DNA of 64,000 nucleotides, taken from Halomonas almeriensis (lineage in GTDB: Bacteria > Pseudomonadota > Gammaproteobacteria > Pseudomonadales > Halomonadaceae). The translations under genes and the position numbers were made by a program. The notes beneath the pieces were generated by a model. It searched no databases. It was not told the DNA's origin and worked only from the letters and a program-made list of their open reading frames with translations. The stretch lies in contig NZ_JAUFPO010000009.1 in NCBI RefSeq assembly GCF_030409235.1, positions 62,001 through 126,000 of the forward strand. The letters are read 5' to 3'. Shown here in pieces: positions 53,332 to 63,618 of the stretch (its first letter is position 1; each line of letters starts with the position of its first letter).

Positions 53332-54471
53332 ATGAACGATCTCGAACAGGTGCCTGACCGCGAGGCGCTGAAGCGCATGCGGCGTGTCGTGGTGAAGATC
53401 GGTAGTGCCTTGTTGACCAACGATGGCCGGGGGCTCGATGAGCCGGCGATCGGTCGCTGGGTCGACGAGATCGCTGCCTTGCATCGCCAGGGCGTCGAGG
53501 TGGTGCTGGTCTCCTCCGGGGCCGTGGCGGCGGGGATGGTACGCCTCGGCTGGCAGACCCGGCCGTCCGAGGTGCATGCGCTGCAGGCGGCGGCGGCCGT
53601 GGGCCAGAATGGCCTCACCGAGTGCTATGAAGGGCATTTCGGGCGTCATGGGCTGACCACGGCCCAGGTGCTGCTGACCCATGATGACCTGTCCAATCGC
53701 AAGCGTTACCTGAATGCGCGCTCGGCGCTGCGCACCCTGGTCGAGCTCGGGGTGGTGCCGGTGGTCAACGAGAATGACACCGTGGTCACCGACGAGATCC
53801 GTTTCGGCGACAACGATACCCTCGGTGCCCTGGTGGCCAACCTGCTGGAGGCCGATGCGCTGGTGATCCTCACCGACCAGGAGGGGCTGTATGATGCCGA
53901 CCCGCGGCATGACCCGAAAGCCGGTCTGATTGCCGAGGGCCGGGCGGATGACCCGCGCCTGGCGACCATGGCCGGGGGCGGTGGTGCCCTGGGGCGTGGC
54001 GGCATGTCGACCAAGGTGCGCGCGGCACAGCTGGCGGCGCGCTCTGGTGCCGTCACGGTGATCGCCAGCGGGCGTCAGCTCAATGTGCTCGGTCGGCTGC
54101 TGGGCGGCGAGCGGCTGGGCACCCTGTTGCTGCCCGAGCGGGCGCCGATGGCGGCGCGCAAGCGCTGGCTGGCGGGGCAGTTGCAGGTGCGTGGCACTCT
54201 GACCCTGGACGATGGCGCGGTCTCGGTCCTGCGCGACCGTGGCTCCAGCCTCTTGCCGGTGGGGGTGAAGGGCGTCTCCGGTAACTTCGTGCGCGGCGAC
54301 ATGGTGGTCTGCGTGGATCCGAAGGGGCAACGCGTCGCCAAGGGGTTGGTCAATTACGGCAGCGAGGAGGTGCACCGCCTGCTCGGCCAGCCCAGCCAGC
54401 GGATCGAGGCGATACTGGGCTATATGGAGTCGCCGGAGGTGATTCATCGCGACAACCTGGTCGTCATCTAG
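53332..54471 (+). CDS. proB: Glutamate 5-kinase
   Basis: 379 residues from the ATG at 53332 (GAGGAGCC upstream); a TTG at 53314 in frame is less likely. The amino-acid-kinase domain includes [11 protein letters not shown] near 24, [10 protein letters not shown] near 61 and [17 protein letters not shown] near 145-161. A PUA domain occupies about 285-370. It phosphorylates glutamate in the first step of proline synthesis, which is also the osmoprotectant route; feedback-inhibited by proline. The TAG stop is part of the CTAG flank of an inverted-repeat element. Confidence 0.96.
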   Translation: MNDLEQVPDREALKRMRRVVVKIGSALLTNDGRGLDEPAIGRWVDEIAALHRQGVEVVLVSSGAVAAGMVRLGWQTRPSEVHALQAAAAVGQNGLTECYEGHFGRHGLTTAQVLLTHDDLSNRKRYLNARSALRTLVELGVVPVVNENDTVVTDEIRFGDNDTLGALVANLLEADALVILTDQEGLYDADPRHDPKAGLIAEGRADDPRLATMAGGGGALGRGGMSTKVRAAQLAARSGAVTVIASGRQLNVLGRLLGGERLGTLLLPERAPMAARKRWLAGQLQVRGTLTLDDGAVSVLRDRGSSLLPVGVKGVSGNFVRGDMVVCVDPKGQRVAKGLVNYGSEEVHRLLGQPSQRIEAILGYMESPEVIHRDNLVVI

Positions 54472-54630
54472 GCAATGTCTGAAAACTGCCTGTGCTCGGC
54501 TATACGGCGTTGAAAATCTTCTCGCGCGCGAGTCCGATCAAATTGCTCATTTACTCCTTGTAAACTCCGCATTTTCAAAGATTTTCGCCTTGTCTAGCCT
54601 TCGCTCGCCGATTTTTCAGACAGTGCCTAG
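54468..54630. repeat. CTAG-flanked MITE-like inverted-repeat element
   Basis: The stretch opens CTAGGCAATGTCTGAAAA and closes with the inverse of CTAGGCACTGTCTGAAAA, one mismatch in 18. CTAG tetramers flank both ends (54468, 54627). The 155-bp interior has no gene but also carries an inner dyad (GAAAATCTTC with GAAGATTTTC-like). Looks like a miniature IS derivative with a CTAG target. Confidence 0.75.
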
Positions 54631-54842
54631 GCCGTCCCGCCGGCACTTGACAAGGCTGGCAAGCCCGTTCGCGGCATGATAGTATACGCCATCCTCTCAG
54701 ACACGGCCCATCAGCGATTGCGCCCAGCGGCGTGATCGGCCGGATGGCCAGGCCCGCAGGGCTGAGGTTTTTTCTGCGGGATCAATACGTTATTTAAAAC
54801 CGTCGTAGCCGGCGGTGACAACTTTCTCCAAGGAGACAGTCA

Positions 54843-55109
54843 GTGGCTAACAGCAAGCAAGCCCGCAAGCGCGCCCGTCAGGCGGAAGAGCGTCGTGTCC
54901 ATAACGCCAGCCAGCGCAGCATGGTTCGCACCTACGTCAAGAAGGTCATCAAGGCGATCAAGGGCGGTGACCACGCTCAGGCCATGGATGCTTTCAAGCA
55001 GGCTCAGCCGGTGATCGACCGCATTGCCGACAAGGACGCGCTGTCTAAGAAGAAGGCCGCTCGCATCAAGAGCCGTCTCAACAAGCGCATCAAGGCCCTG
55101 GCCGCGTAA
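54843..55109 (+). CDS. rpsT: 30S ribosomal protein S20
   Basis: 88 residues, GTG start preceded by AAGGAGA. Very basic: [17 protein letters not shown] at the start, [15 protein letters not shown] and [18 protein letters not shown] later. Binds 16S rRNA early in 30S assembly. The 212 bp between the MITE and this gene (54631-54842) contains TTGACA at 54647 but no properly spaced -10. Confidence 0.97.
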   Translation: MANSKQARKRARQAEERRVHNASQRSMVRTYVKKVIKAIKGGDHAQAMDAFKQAQPVIDRIADKDALSKKKAARIKSRLNKRIKALAA

Positions 55110-55127
55110 CGCCGCCGGATGCCCATG

Positions 55128-55184
55128 AGGCGCGCGGGCGTTTACCCGCGCCTCATCGAAAAACCGGCTGCGGCCGGTTTTTTT
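55128..55184 (+). terminator. Tandem terminator hairpins after rpsT
   Basis: GAGGCGCG...CGCGCCTC forms a first stem; AAAAACCGGC-TGCG-GCCGGTTTTTTT at 55159-55184 is a textbook Rho-independent terminator. Confidence 0.9.
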
Positions 55185-55251
55185 ATGGGCGTCTTTCGCG
55201 AACCGACACTTCCCATGAAACGAAACGCCGGGCACGGCGAGGAAACGCTTC

Positions 55252-56868
55252 GTGACTGATCCCCAACCGCCTTCCGAGCCGACGCCCGAGCCGGCCGCCA
55301 ATGAGGACCCCGCCCAGCAGGTGGCGCCGCGCCGCGGCGGCCTGATGCGCTCCGGTATGGTCGTCAGCAGCATGACCATGCTGTCGCGGGTGATGGGGCT
55401 GGTGCGCGACATGGTCATCGCCACCCTGTTCGGCGCGGGGCAGGGGGCGGATGCCTTCTTCGTGGCTTTCAAGGTGCCCAACTTCCTGCGTCGCTTGTTC
55501 GCCGAGGGGGCCTTCAATCAGGCCTTCGTGCCGGTGCTGTCGGAATATGCCACCCAGCGCACTCAGGAAGAGGTGCGCGAGCTGCTGGACGCGGTGGCCG
55601 GTAGCCTGGCGGCGGTGCTGCTCTTGATCACGGCCCTGGCGATGCTGGCCGCGCCCTGGCTGGCCTGGGGGTTTGCTCCGGGCTTTGCCCGCGACCCGGA
55701 AAAGCTGGCGCTGACCGCCGACATGCTGCGCCTGACCTTTCCGTACCTGTTGCTGATCTCGCTGACGGCCTTTGCCGGGAGTGTACTCAACACCTGGGGG
55801 CGCTTCGCCGTGCCGGCCTTCACGCCGGTGCTGTTGAATCTTTCCCTGGTGGGGGCGGCGATGCTGCTCACGCCGCTGGTCAGCGAGCCGGCCATGGCGC
55901 TGGCCTGGGGCGTGATGATCGCCGGGGCGGCACAGCTCGCCTTTCAGGTGCCGTTTCTGGCGCGCCTGCGCCTGCTGCCCAGACCCTGGCCCAACTTTGC
56001 CCACGAGGGGGTGCGGCGCATTCTCAAGCTGATGGCGCCGGCAATGTTCGGGGTCTCGGTGGCCCAGATCAACCTGCTGCTGGATACCGTGCTGGCCTCG
56101 CTGCTGGCAGCCGGCAGTGTGTCCTGGCTGTATTATTCCGACCGTCTGGTGGAGCTGCCCCTCGGGGTGTTCGGCGTGGCGATCGGCACGGTGATCCTGC
56201 CGGCCCTGTCCAAGCGGCACGCCGAGCAGTCGCCGGAGCACTTCGCGAAGATGCTCGACTGGGCCATCCGCGCCGTGCTGCTGCTCGGTATGCCGGCGGC
56301 GCTGGCGCTGGTGGTGCTGGCCGAGCCGCTGCTGATCACGCTCTTCCACTATGGGGCGATGACAGATCACGACATCCAGATGGCGGCCATGAGTCTTCGC
56401 GCCTACTCGGTGGGGCTGGTGGCCTTCATGCTGATCAAGGTGCTGGCGCCGGGCTTCTTCGCCCGCCAGGACACCAAGACCCCGGTGACCATCGGTATGA
56501 TCGCCATGGGCGCTAACATGGTCTTCAACCTGATGCTCATCTGGCCGTTGGCGCATGCCGGCCTGGCACTGGCCACGGCGCTGTCGGGCTTCGTCAACGC
56601 TGGCCTGTTGGGCACGCTGTTGTACCGGCGCGGGATCATGGTCTTTCAGTCCGGCTGGGGGCGCTATGCCATCCAGTTGCTGGGGGGCTGCCTGGTCATG
56701 GGGCTGCTGCTGGTCTGGCTTTCGCCGGAGTGGCGCGAGTGGCTGGCCTGGTCGCTGCCGTGGCGGGCCGGCTGGATGGCGCTTCTGGTGGTCAGCGGGG
56801 CGGCGGTGTATTTCGCCTGGCTGGCCGCCACCGGGGTGCGGTTGCGTCATTTCCGCATGAAAAGCTGA
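55252..56868 (+). CDS. murJ: Lipid II flippase MurJ
   Basis: 538 residues from a GTG at 55252, with a Pro-rich N-terminal tail. About 14 membrane helices of the MOP superfamily. [21 protein letters not shown] near 43-63 (part quoted) is the first-helix signature with the essential Arg residues, and [25 protein letters not shown]-like sequence follows. Moves lipid II across the inner membrane for peptidoglycan synthesis. Placed between rpsT and ribF as in many gammaproteobacteria. Confidence 0.95.
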   Translation: [538 protein letters not shown]

Positions 56869-56917
56869 CCATAGGACGTCGCGGGTGACGCCGTGAAGCG
56901 CCGTCGGACCGCGGCGG

Positions 56918-56946
56918 CTGTCAGCAGGCGTCGGGTCCGTTATAAT
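56918..56946 (+). promoter_or_regulatory. Probable promoter of the ribF-ispH operon
   Basis: CTGTCA and TATAAT with a 17-bp spacer; 93 bp upstream of ribF. Confidence 0.6.
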
Positions 56947-57038
56947 CGACTCTCTTACGAAAGGCTGGCACACCTGGATGACCGGGTGGCCGGCCGAGGA
57001 TGCTGTCCACCCATGCTGTCTCTGCGCGAACATCGCCT

Positions 57039-58067
57039 ATGCAAGTGATTCGAGGGTTGCACAATCTGCGCGACGAACATCGTGGCTGCGTGGCCACCAT
57101 CGGCAATTTCGATGGGGTGCATCGCGGCCATCAGGCGATTCTCGAGCAGTTGCTCGAGCGCGCCCGGGTGCTCTCCCTGCCGGTGACGGTGGTGGTCTTC
57201 GAGCCCCAGCCTCGGGAATTCTTCGCCGGTGATCAGGCGCCGCCGCGACTGACCCGGTTGCGCGACAAGGTGCGCCGGCTCGCCGAGCTGGGGGCCGACC
57301 GGGTGCTGTGCCTGCCCTTCAACGACGCCCTGCGCAGCCTGACCGCGCATGAATTCATCGAGCGGGTGCTGGTGCAGGGGCTGGGCGTGCGTCATCTGGT
57401 GGTCGGCGACGATTTCCGCTTCGGCTGCGATCGCCGTGGCGATTTCGAGTTGCTGCAGTCCGTCGGGCCGGAATCCGGCTTCGAGGTCGAGCATACGCGG
57501 ACCTTCCTGCTGGACGGTGAGCGGGTCTCCAGCACGCGGGTGCGGACCATGCTGGCCTGCGGTAACTTCCAACAGGCCGCCGACATGCTGGGGCGCCCGT
57601 ATCAACTGGCGGGCCGGGTGGTGCGTGACCGCCAGCTCGGCCGCACCATCGGTGTGCCCACCGCCAATCTGCCGCAGCCGCCCTTGCCGCTGGCTTTGCA
57701 GGGTGTCTATGCGGTGAAGGTCGAGCTGCCCGATGGCCAGATGGCCGATGGGGTGGCGAATATCGGCTGGCGCCCCACGGTGGGCAGCGTCTGCCCGGTG
57801 CTCGAGGTGCATCTGTTCGACTTCGAGGGCGAGCTGTATGACCAGCGGCTGACGGTGACGCCCTGTGCCAAGCTGCGTGGTGAACTGAAATTCGATGGCC
57901 TCGAAGCGCTCAAGGCCGAGATTCGTGCCGATCAGGCGCGGGCGCGGCGTTTCTTTGCCGAGACGGCGAGCGCCTATTCTCTCCCTCTGGCATCGGCGCC
58001 GCTGGCGCGCGAGGCCGTGTGTTCCGATTCCTCGGCGGGCTCGCCCGCCGACCCTGATGACGGCTGA
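57039..58067 (+). CDS. ribF: Bifunctional riboflavin kinase/FAD synthetase
   Basis: 342 residues from the ATG at 57039, which aligns with the family start ([10 protein letters not shown]); the open frame from 57000 is not family-like upstream. [14 protein letters not shown] near 20 is the FMN adenylyltransferase nucleotide site, and [13 protein letters not shown] near 198 is the riboflavin kinase motif. Makes FMN then FAD. Ends in a Ser/Ala-rich tail and is followed after 10 bp by ileS. Confidence 0.95.
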   Translation: MQVIRGLHNLRDEHRGCVATIGNFDGVHRGHQAILEQLLERARVLSLPVTVVVFEPQPREFFAGDQAPPRLTRLRDKVRRLAELGADRVLCLPFNDALRSLTAHEFIERVLVQGLGVRHLVVGDDFRFGCDRRGDFELLQSVGPESGFEVEHTRTFLLDGERVSSTRVRTMLACGNFQQAADMLGRPYQLAGRVVRDRQLGRTIGVPTANLPQPPLPLALQGVYAVKVELPDGQMADGVANIGWRPTVGSVCPVLEVHLFDFEGELYDQRLTVTPCAKLRGELKFDGLEALKAEIRADQARARRFFAETASAYSLPLASAPLAREAVCSDSSAGSPADPDDG

Positions 58068-58077
58068 CCCCCAGGAT

Positions 58078-60912
58078 ATGAGCGATTACAAGCACACTCT
58101 GAATCTGCCCGAAACCGATTTTCCCATGCGCGGCATGCTGCCCAAGCGCGAGCCGGCTCGGGTGGCCCAGTGGCAGGACATGGACCTCTATCATCGTCTG
58201 CGCGAGGCTCGCCGGGGACGCGAGCCCTTCGTGCTCCACGATGGCCCTCCCTATGCCAATGGCGGCATTCATATCGGTCATGCGCTCAACAAGATCCTCA
58301 AGGACATCATCGTCAAGTCGCGCAACCTGGCGGGCTTTGATGCCCCCTATGTACCGGGCTGGGACTGCCATGGCCTGCCCATCGAGCACAAGGTGGAAAC
58401 CACCCACGGCAAGCATCTGGCGCCGGAGCAGGCGCGGGCGCTGTGCCGCGAGTATGCCGCCGAGCAGATCGAGGGGCAGCGCGACAGCTTCATCCGCCTG
58501 GGGGTGATCGGCGACTGGGCCAAGCCGTATCGCACCATGGACTTTGCCAACGAGGCCGGCGAGATCCGCGCCCTGGCCTCGCTGGTCGAGGGCGGCTATG
58601 TGTTCAAGGGGCTCAAGCCGGTCAACTGGTGCTTCGATTGCGGCTCGGCGCTGGCCGAGGCCGAGGTGGAGTATGCCGACAAGCAGTCCGATGCCATCGA
58701 TGTGGCCTTCCCCTGCGCCGAGGACGACAAGCTGGCGGCGGCTTTCGGGCTGAGCGAGCTGGCCAAGCCGGCCGCCGTGGTGATCTGGACCACCACGCCC
58801 TGGACCATCCCCGCCAACCAGGCGCTGAACGTGCACCCCGAGGTGACCTATGCGCTGGTCGACATGGGCGAGCGCCTGCTGTTGCTGGCCGAGGAGCTGG
58901 TCGAGAGCTGCCTGGAGCGCTTCGGCCTGCAGGGCGAGGTGCTGGCCACGACCCCGGGGCAGAACCTGGAGCTGATCCAGTTCGCGCATCCGCTCTACGA
59001 GCGTCGTTCGCCGCTGTTTCTGGCCGACTACGTCACCGTCGAGGAAGGCAGCACGGGCATCGTCCACTCGGCGCCGGTGCATGGCGTGGATGACTTCGAG
59101 TCCTGCCGCCGCTACGGCATCGAGTTCCAGGACTTCATCAGCATCGTCAAGGGCGATGGTCACTATGTGGACGACCTGCCGCTGTTCGGTGGCCAGTTGA
59201 TCTGGAAGGCCAACCCGCAGATCGTCGCTCAACTGGATGATGCCGGGGCGCTGCTGGCGCGCCAGCCGATCACCCACAGCTACATGCATTGCTGGCGCCA
59301 CAAGACGCCGGTGATCTATCGCGCCACGGCCCAGTGGTTCGTGGGCATGGACGTCACCGGCCACGACGGCCGCACCCTGCGCGAGCGCGCCCTGGCGGGG
59401 ATCGAGGCGACCACCTTCACGCCTTCCTGGGGCAAGGCGCGCCTGCACTCGATGATCGCCAATCGGCCGGACTGGTGCATCTCGCGTCAGCGTAACTGGG
59501 GGGTGCCGATTCCCTTCTTCCTGAACGAGCAGAGCGGCGAGCTGCATCCACGCACCGTGGAGATCATGGAAGAGGTCGCCCAGCGCGTCGAGGCCGAGGG
59601 CATCGATGCCTGGTTCCGCTTGGACCCGGCCGAGCTGCTGGGTGACGAGGCGGGCGACTACGAGAAGGTGACCGATACCCTGGACGTCTGGTTCGACTCC
59701 GGTACCACGCATCGTCACGTGATGCGCGGTTCTCACCCCATGGGGCATGATCAGGGGCCGCGTGCCGATCTGTACCTCGAGGGCTCGGACCAGCACCGCG
59801 GCTGGTTCCATTCCTCGCTGCTGACCGGCTCGGCCATTGACGGCCACCCGCCGTATCGGCAACTGCTGACCCATGGCTTCACGGTGGACGAGAAGGGGCA
59901 CAAGCAGTCCAAGTCCAAGGGCAATGTGGTCGATCCCCAGGATGTCATGGACCAGTACGGCGCCGATATTCTGCGTCTCTGGGTGGCCTCCACGGACTAT
60001 TCCGGCGAGATGGCGGTCTCCGACCAGATCATCAAGCGCACCGCCGATGTCTATCGTCGCATCCGCAATACCTCGCGCTTCCTGCTGGCCAACCTCAACG
60101 GCTTCGATCCGGCGCGCGACGCCCTGGCCTTCGAGGACATGCTGGCGCTGGACCGCTGGGTCGTCGACCGTGCCGGCCAGTTGCAGGCGCGCATTGCCGA
60201 GGCCTACGAGGAGTATCGCTTCTTGGATGTCTACCAGCAGGTGCATGGGTTCTGCGCCCGTGAGCTGGGCGGCTTCTACCTGGATGTGATCAAGGATCGC
60301 CAGTACACCACCCAGGCGGATTCGGTGGCGCGGCGCAGTGCCCAGACGGCGTTGTATCACGTCATCCAGGCGCTGGTACGCTGGGTGGCGCCGATTCTCA
60401 GCTTCACCGCCGAGGAAATCCACGAGCATATTCCGGGCGAGCGCGGCGAGAGCGTGCTGCTCGAGGAGTACTACACCGAGCTGGGCGTGCTGGAGGACGA
60501 GGCCGAGCTGGGCCGCGATTTCTGGGAGCAGGTGCTCAACATCAAGCAGGCGGTCAACAAGTGCCTGGAGGATGCGCGCAACGCCAAGGTCATCAAGGGC
60601 AACCTCGCCGCCGAGGTGACGCTCTACGTGGATGACGCGCTGCATGCCACGCTGAGCCGTCTCGGTGATGAGCTGCGCTTCGTGATGCTGACCAGCGAGG
60701 TGCATCTGGCACCGCTCGGCGAGGGCAGCGCGGCCGAGGCCACCGAGCTCGAGGGCCTGCGGGTGGCAGTGGTCGACAGCGCCCATCGCAAGTGCGAGCG
60801 CTGCTGGCACCATCGCCCGGATGTCGGTCAGCATGCCGGGCATGACGACCTGTGCGGACGCTGCATCAGCAATCTGCCGGAAGGCCCCGGCGAGACGCGT
60901 CACTATGCCTGA
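58078..60912 (+). CDS. ileS: Isoleucyl-tRNA synthetase
   Basis: 944 residues from the ATG at 58078, which matches the family start ([18 protein letters not shown]); an ATG 21 bp upstream overlaps ribF. The HIGH motif is [15 protein letters not shown] near 58. The CP1 editing domain has [11 protein letters not shown] near 240. The second signature reads [12 protein letters not shown] near 605, with Gln where KMSKS has Met. The C-terminal zinc finger is CERCWHHRP ... CGRC. Charges tRNA-Ile in the cytosol. The lspA start follows within 10 bp. Confidence 0.97.
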   Translation: MSDYKHTLNLPETDFPMRGMLPKREPARVAQWQDMDLYHRLREARRGREPFVLHDGPPYANGGIHIGHALNKILKDIIVKSRNLAGFDAPYVPGWDCHGLPIEHKVETTHGKHLAPEQARALCREYAAEQIEGQRDSFIRLGVIGDWAKPYRTMDFANEAGEIRALASLVEGGYVFKGLKPVNWCFDCGSALAEAEVEYADKQSDAIDVAFPCAEDDKLAAAFGLSELAKPAAVVIWTTTPWTIPANQALNVHPEVTYALVDMGERLLLLAEELVESCLERFGLQGEVLATTPGQNLELIQFAHPLYERRSPLFLADYVTVEEGSTGIVHSAPVHGVDDFESCRRYGIEFQDFISIVKGDGHYVDDLPLFGGQLIWKANPQIVAQLDDAGALLARQPITHSYMHCWRHKTPVIYRATAQWFVGMDVTGHDGRTLRERALAGIEATTFTPSWGKARLHSMIANRPDWCISRQRNWGVPIPFFLNEQSGELHPRTVEIMEEVAQRVEAEGIDAWFRLDPAELLGDEAGDYEKVTDTLDVWFDSGTTHRHVMRGSHPMGHDQGPRADLYLEGSDQHRGWFHSSLLTGSAIDGHPPYRQLLTHGFTVDEKGHKQSKSKGNVVDPQDVMDQYGADILRLWVASTDYSGEMAVSDQIIKRTADVYRRIRNTSRFLLANLNGFDPARDALAFEDMLALDRWVVDRAGQLQARIAEAYEEYRFLDVYQQVHGFCARELGGFYLDVIKDRQYTTQADSVARRSAQTALYHVIQALVRWVAPILSFTAEEIHEHIPGERGESVLLEEYYTELGVLEDEAELGRDFWEQVLNIKQAVNKCLEDARNAKVIKGNLAAEVTLYVDDALHATLSRLGDELRFVMLTSEVHLAPLGEGSAAEATELEGLRVAVVDSAHRKCERCWHHRPDVGQHAGHDDLCGRCISNLPEGPGETRHYA

Positions 60913-60922
60913 GGTGGGCCAC

Positions 60923-61441
60923 ATGGCCGAGCAGGATTCGTCCCCGGGCGCCGCGTCGGCGCCCATGCAACGCCCGTTGCGCTGGCTGTGGCTGGCGGCG
61001 GCGGTGCTGGTCCTCGACCTGGCGACCAAGGCGCTGGCGACCCATTTCCTGGCCTATGCCAGCCCGGTCGAGGTGCTGCCGTTCTTCAACCTGACCCTGC
61101 TGCACAACACCGGTGCGGCCTTCAGCTTCCTGGCCGATCATCCGGGCTGGCAGCGCTGGTTCTTTGCCGCCATCGCGGTGGCGGCGACGGTCGGCCTGAC
61201 GATCTGGATGCGCCGCCTGCGGGCCGACGAGAAGTTGCTCGGCGCCGCCCTGGCGCTGGTCATCGGCGGTGCCCTGGGCAACCTGCATGACCGGCTGCTG
61301 CACGGCTATGTGGTGGACTTTCTGTCCTTCCATGCCGCCGGCTGGTATTACCCGGCCTTCAATGTGGCGGATATCGGCATCACTCTGGGCGCCATCGGCC
61401 TGATCATCGAGTCGCTGCTCGGTGATCGGCGGCGCCGCTGA
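60923..61441 (+). CDS. lspA: Lipoprotein signal peptidase (signal peptidase II)
   Basis: 172 residues from the ATG at 60923, preceded by GAGGTGGG; an ATG at 60905 overlapping ileS is the alternative. Four membrane helices. LLHNTGAAFS near 62 and the catalytic Asp segments NLHDRLLHGYVVDF and FNVADIGI near 123-148 are conserved. Removes signal peptides from prolipoproteins after lipidation, in the inner membrane. Follows ileS as in most gammaproteobacteria. Confidence 0.95.
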   Translation: MAEQDSSPGAASAPMQRPLRWLWLAAAVLVLDLATKALATHFLAYASPVEVLPFFNLTLLHNTGAAFSFLADHPGWQRWFFAAIAVAATVGLTIWMRRLRADEKLLGAALALVIGGALGNLHDRLLHGYVVDFLSFHAAGWYYPAFNVADIGITLGAIGLIIESLLGDRRRR

Positions 61442-61503
61442 GGCTTTTCGGCCGCCCCCTGGAGCCCGCAGAATCCTCTGACCGAGAATCGTGAGAGACG
61501 TCC

Positions 61504-61965
61504 ATGAGCGATGAACACGCGAACGCCCAGTATATCGACGAGGGCATGCAGGTCACCCTGCATTTCACCCTGAAGCTGGAAGATGGCACCGTGGTCGATT
61601 CGACCCGCGACAAGCAGGCGGCGACCTTTCAGGTCGGCGACGGCAACCTGCCACCTGGCTTCGAGCGTCCCATCATGGGCCTCACGGCCGGTGAGCAGGG
61701 CTGCTACGAGATCTCCCCGGAGCATGCCTTCGGTCAGCACAATCCGCAGAACGTGCAGATGATCGCCGTCGATGACTTCGGCGACCAGGTGCCCGAGCCG
61801 GGCATGGTCATGTCCTTTGCCGATGCTGCCGGCGGCGAGTTGCCCGGGGTCATCAAGGAGGTCGGCGAGAAGCAGGTCGAGGTGGATTTCAACCATCCCC
61901 TGGCCGGGCGTACCCTGACCTTCGAAGTGGAAGTCATCGAGGTGTCGCCGGCGACCACCCATTGA
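61504..61965 (+). CDS. fkpB: FKBP-type peptidyl-prolyl isomerase, SlpA/FkpB type
   Basis: 153 residues. LKLEDGTVVDSTRDKQ near 21-36, GDGNLPPGFERPIMGL near 44 and the inserted-flap segment with DQVPEPGMVMSF near 100 match the SlyD-like FKBPs, but there is no His-rich tail, so it is FkpB rather than SlyD. It speeds proline isomerisation and acts as a chaperone in the cytosol. Located between lspA and ispH, its normal place. Confidence 0.93.
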   Translation: MSDEHANAQYIDEGMQVTLHFTLKLEDGTVVDSTRDKQAATFQVGDGNLPPGFERPIMGLTAGEQGCYEISPEHAFGQHNPQNVQMIAVDDFGDQVPEPGMVMSFADAAGGELPGVIKEVGEKQVEVDFNHPLAGRTLTFEVEVIEVSPATTH

Positions 61966-62059
61966 GGCGGTCGGGGCAGCGGCCGTGTTCTGCTACCCTT
62001 GTCGTCATCATGTGTTTTCATCATGTCCAGAGGTGCGTGAGCACCGAGGCTAGGCAATC

Positions 62060-63013
62060 ATGCAAATCAAGCTGGCCAATCCCCGTGGTTTCTGCGCGGG
62101 CGTCGACCGGGCCATCGAGATCGTCAACCGGGCGCTGGATGTCTGCGGCCCGCCGATCTATGTGCGCCACGAGGTGGTGCACAACCGCTTCGTGGTCGAC
62201 AGCCTGCGCGAGCGCGGGGCGATTTTCGTCGAGGAGCTCCATGAGGTACCCGACGACGTCATCGTGATCTTCTCGGCCCACGGCGTCTCCCGGGCCGTTC
62301 AGGAAGAGGCCGACCGGCGGGGTCTGAAGGTTTTCGATGCCACCTGCCCGCTGGTCACCAAGGTGCACATGGAGGTCCTGCGCTATGCTCGGGACGGCCA
62401 GGAGTGCATTCTCATCGGCCATGCTGGACATCCCGAGGTCGAGGGCACCATGGGCCGTTACGACACCTCGCGCGGCGGCCAGATCTATCTGGTCGAGGAC
62501 GAGCAGGACGTCGAGCGCCTCGAGGTCAAGGACCCAACGAAGCTGGCCTTCGTCACCCAGACCACGCTGTCCATGGATGACACGGCGCGGGTGATCGACG
62601 CCCTGCGCGAGCGCTTCCCCGAGATCGAGGGGCCGCGCAAGGATGACATCTGCTATGCCACCCAGAACCGTCAGGATGCCGTGCGCGACCTGGCCGCGGG
62701 CAGTGACCTGCTGTTGGTGGTGGGCAGCCCCAACAGCTCCAACTCCAACCGCCTGCGCGAGCTCTCGGAGCGTGTCGGCACCCCGGCCTATCTGATCGAC
62801 AATGCCGAGCAGATCGATCCCGCCTGGCTGGAGGGCATCCAGACCGTGGGTGTCACGGCCGGCGCCAGTGCTCCCGAGGTGCTGGTCAACGGCGTCATCG
62901 AGCAGCTACGCTCGCTGGGCGCCGAGGCCCCCGAGGAAATCGCCGGCCGCGAGGAGACGATCACTTTCTCTATGCCCCGCGAGCTGCGCGAGCAGGTCAT
63001 CGTCAGCGAATGA
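62060..63013 (+). CDS. ispH: 4-hydroxy-3-methylbut-2-enyl diphosphate reductase
   Basis: 317 residues. The three iron-sulfur Cys are in [12 protein letters not shown] (12), [11 protein letters not shown] (96) and [11 protein letters not shown] (197). [16 protein letters not shown] and [11 protein letters not shown] are also conserved. Last step of the MEP isoprenoid pathway, giving IPP and DMAPP; functionally linked to ispB upstream in the window. Followed by a terminator. Confidence 0.97.
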   Translation: MQIKLANPRGFCAGVDRAIEIVNRALDVCGPPIYVRHEVVHNRFVVDSLRERGAIFVEELHEVPDDVIVIFSAHGVSRAVQEEADRRGLKVFDATCPLVTKVHMEVLRYARDGQECILIGHAGHPEVEGTMGRYDTSRGGQIYLVEDEQDVERLEVKDPTKLAFVTQTTLSMDDTARVIDALRERFPEIEGPRKDDICYATQNRQDAVRDLAAGSDLLLVVGSPNSSNSNRLRELSERVGTPAYLIDNAEQIDPAWLEGIQTVGVTAGASAPEVLVNGVIEQLRSLGAEAPEEIAGREETITFSMPRELREQVIVSE

Positions 63014-63040
63014 CCCCGGCGCCGCCTCCCTGACCGCACG

Positions 63041-63066
63041 ACGCCGGGCCATGCGCCCGGCGTTTT
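63041..63066 (+). terminator. Rho-independent terminator after ispH
   Basis: ACGCCGGGC-5-GCCCGGCGT with TTTT following; closes the ribF-ispH operon. Confidence 0.85.
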
Positions 63067-63194
63067 GTAGGTAGGGGCATCAGCCTGTTCATGTGCCGCC
63101 CATCCGAGGATGCGAACGCTGCATGTGGCTCGCCTGTCGGTCTGGCCATTCTTGTTCCATATTGGGGGCAGGATGCCGTGCCGGGGACAGGGAT

Positions 63195-63602
63195 ATGTGC
63201 CACTCGCCATTGCCGGATGCACACCGCTCGGGTGTTGCTGGCCGCCACGCCGGCTTCACCCTGCTCGAACTCCTGGTCGTGCTGGTCATTGCCGGCACGC
63301 TCATGGCGGTCGCCTATCCGCGTTATCAGCATGCCATGGCCGAGACCCGGCTGAGTGATGGCCAGGCGGCGCTGATGCGGCTGGCGACGCGGCTTGAGCG
63401 CTGTCATGCGCGCTCGCATTCCTATCAGGGGTGCCTCGACACGCCGCGGCTTTCCGCCGCCGGCCACTTTCGCATTACCGCCCGTCTGGATGCCAACGCC
63501 TACCAGCTTACGGCCACCCATGACGACACGGCAGTGTTCTCGGCCTGCCGTGTGTTACGCCTGGATGCTCGCGGGCGACAGCAGCCGGTCGAGTGCTGGT
63601 GA
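63195..63602 (+). CDS. Type IV prepilin-like protein (PilE/FimT type minor pilin)
   Basis: 135 residues from the ATG at 63195 (AGGGAT upstream); the frame opens earlier without a good site. The class III leader ends AGRHAG and is followed by FTLLELLVVLVIAGTLMAVA, with Glu5 of the mature protein, so PilD should cleave after Gly and methylate Phe. YPRYQ follows the helix. The leader (about 20 residues) is longer than usual. The globular part has a Cys pair (ERCHAR, YQGC) and a C-terminal CW. First gene of a type IV pilus accessory cluster that often follows ispH. Confidence 0.85.
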   Translation: MCHSPLPDAHRSGVAGRHAGFTLLELLVVLVIAGTLMAVAYPRYQHAMAETRLSDGQAALMRLATRLERCHARSHSYQGCLDTPRLSAAGHFRITARLDANAYQLTATHDDTAVFSACRVLRLDARGRQQPVECW

Positions 63603-63618
63603 CGTCGGGGGCCTGATC

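Noticed and set aside
54647..54680. TTGACA as the -35 box of an rpsT promoter
   Set aside because: No -10-like hexamer occurs at 15-19 bp; the nearest AT-rich stretch is too far away.
55183..57033. 616-codon minus-strand frame opposite murJ
   Set aside because: His/Gln/Arg-rich composition is the typical antisense shadow of a GC-rich membrane protein gene.
57910..61029. 1039-codon open frame on the minus strand opposite ileS and ribF
   Set aside because: It mirrors the third-position GC of the real genes, has no start context or domain, and covers two essential plus-strand genes.
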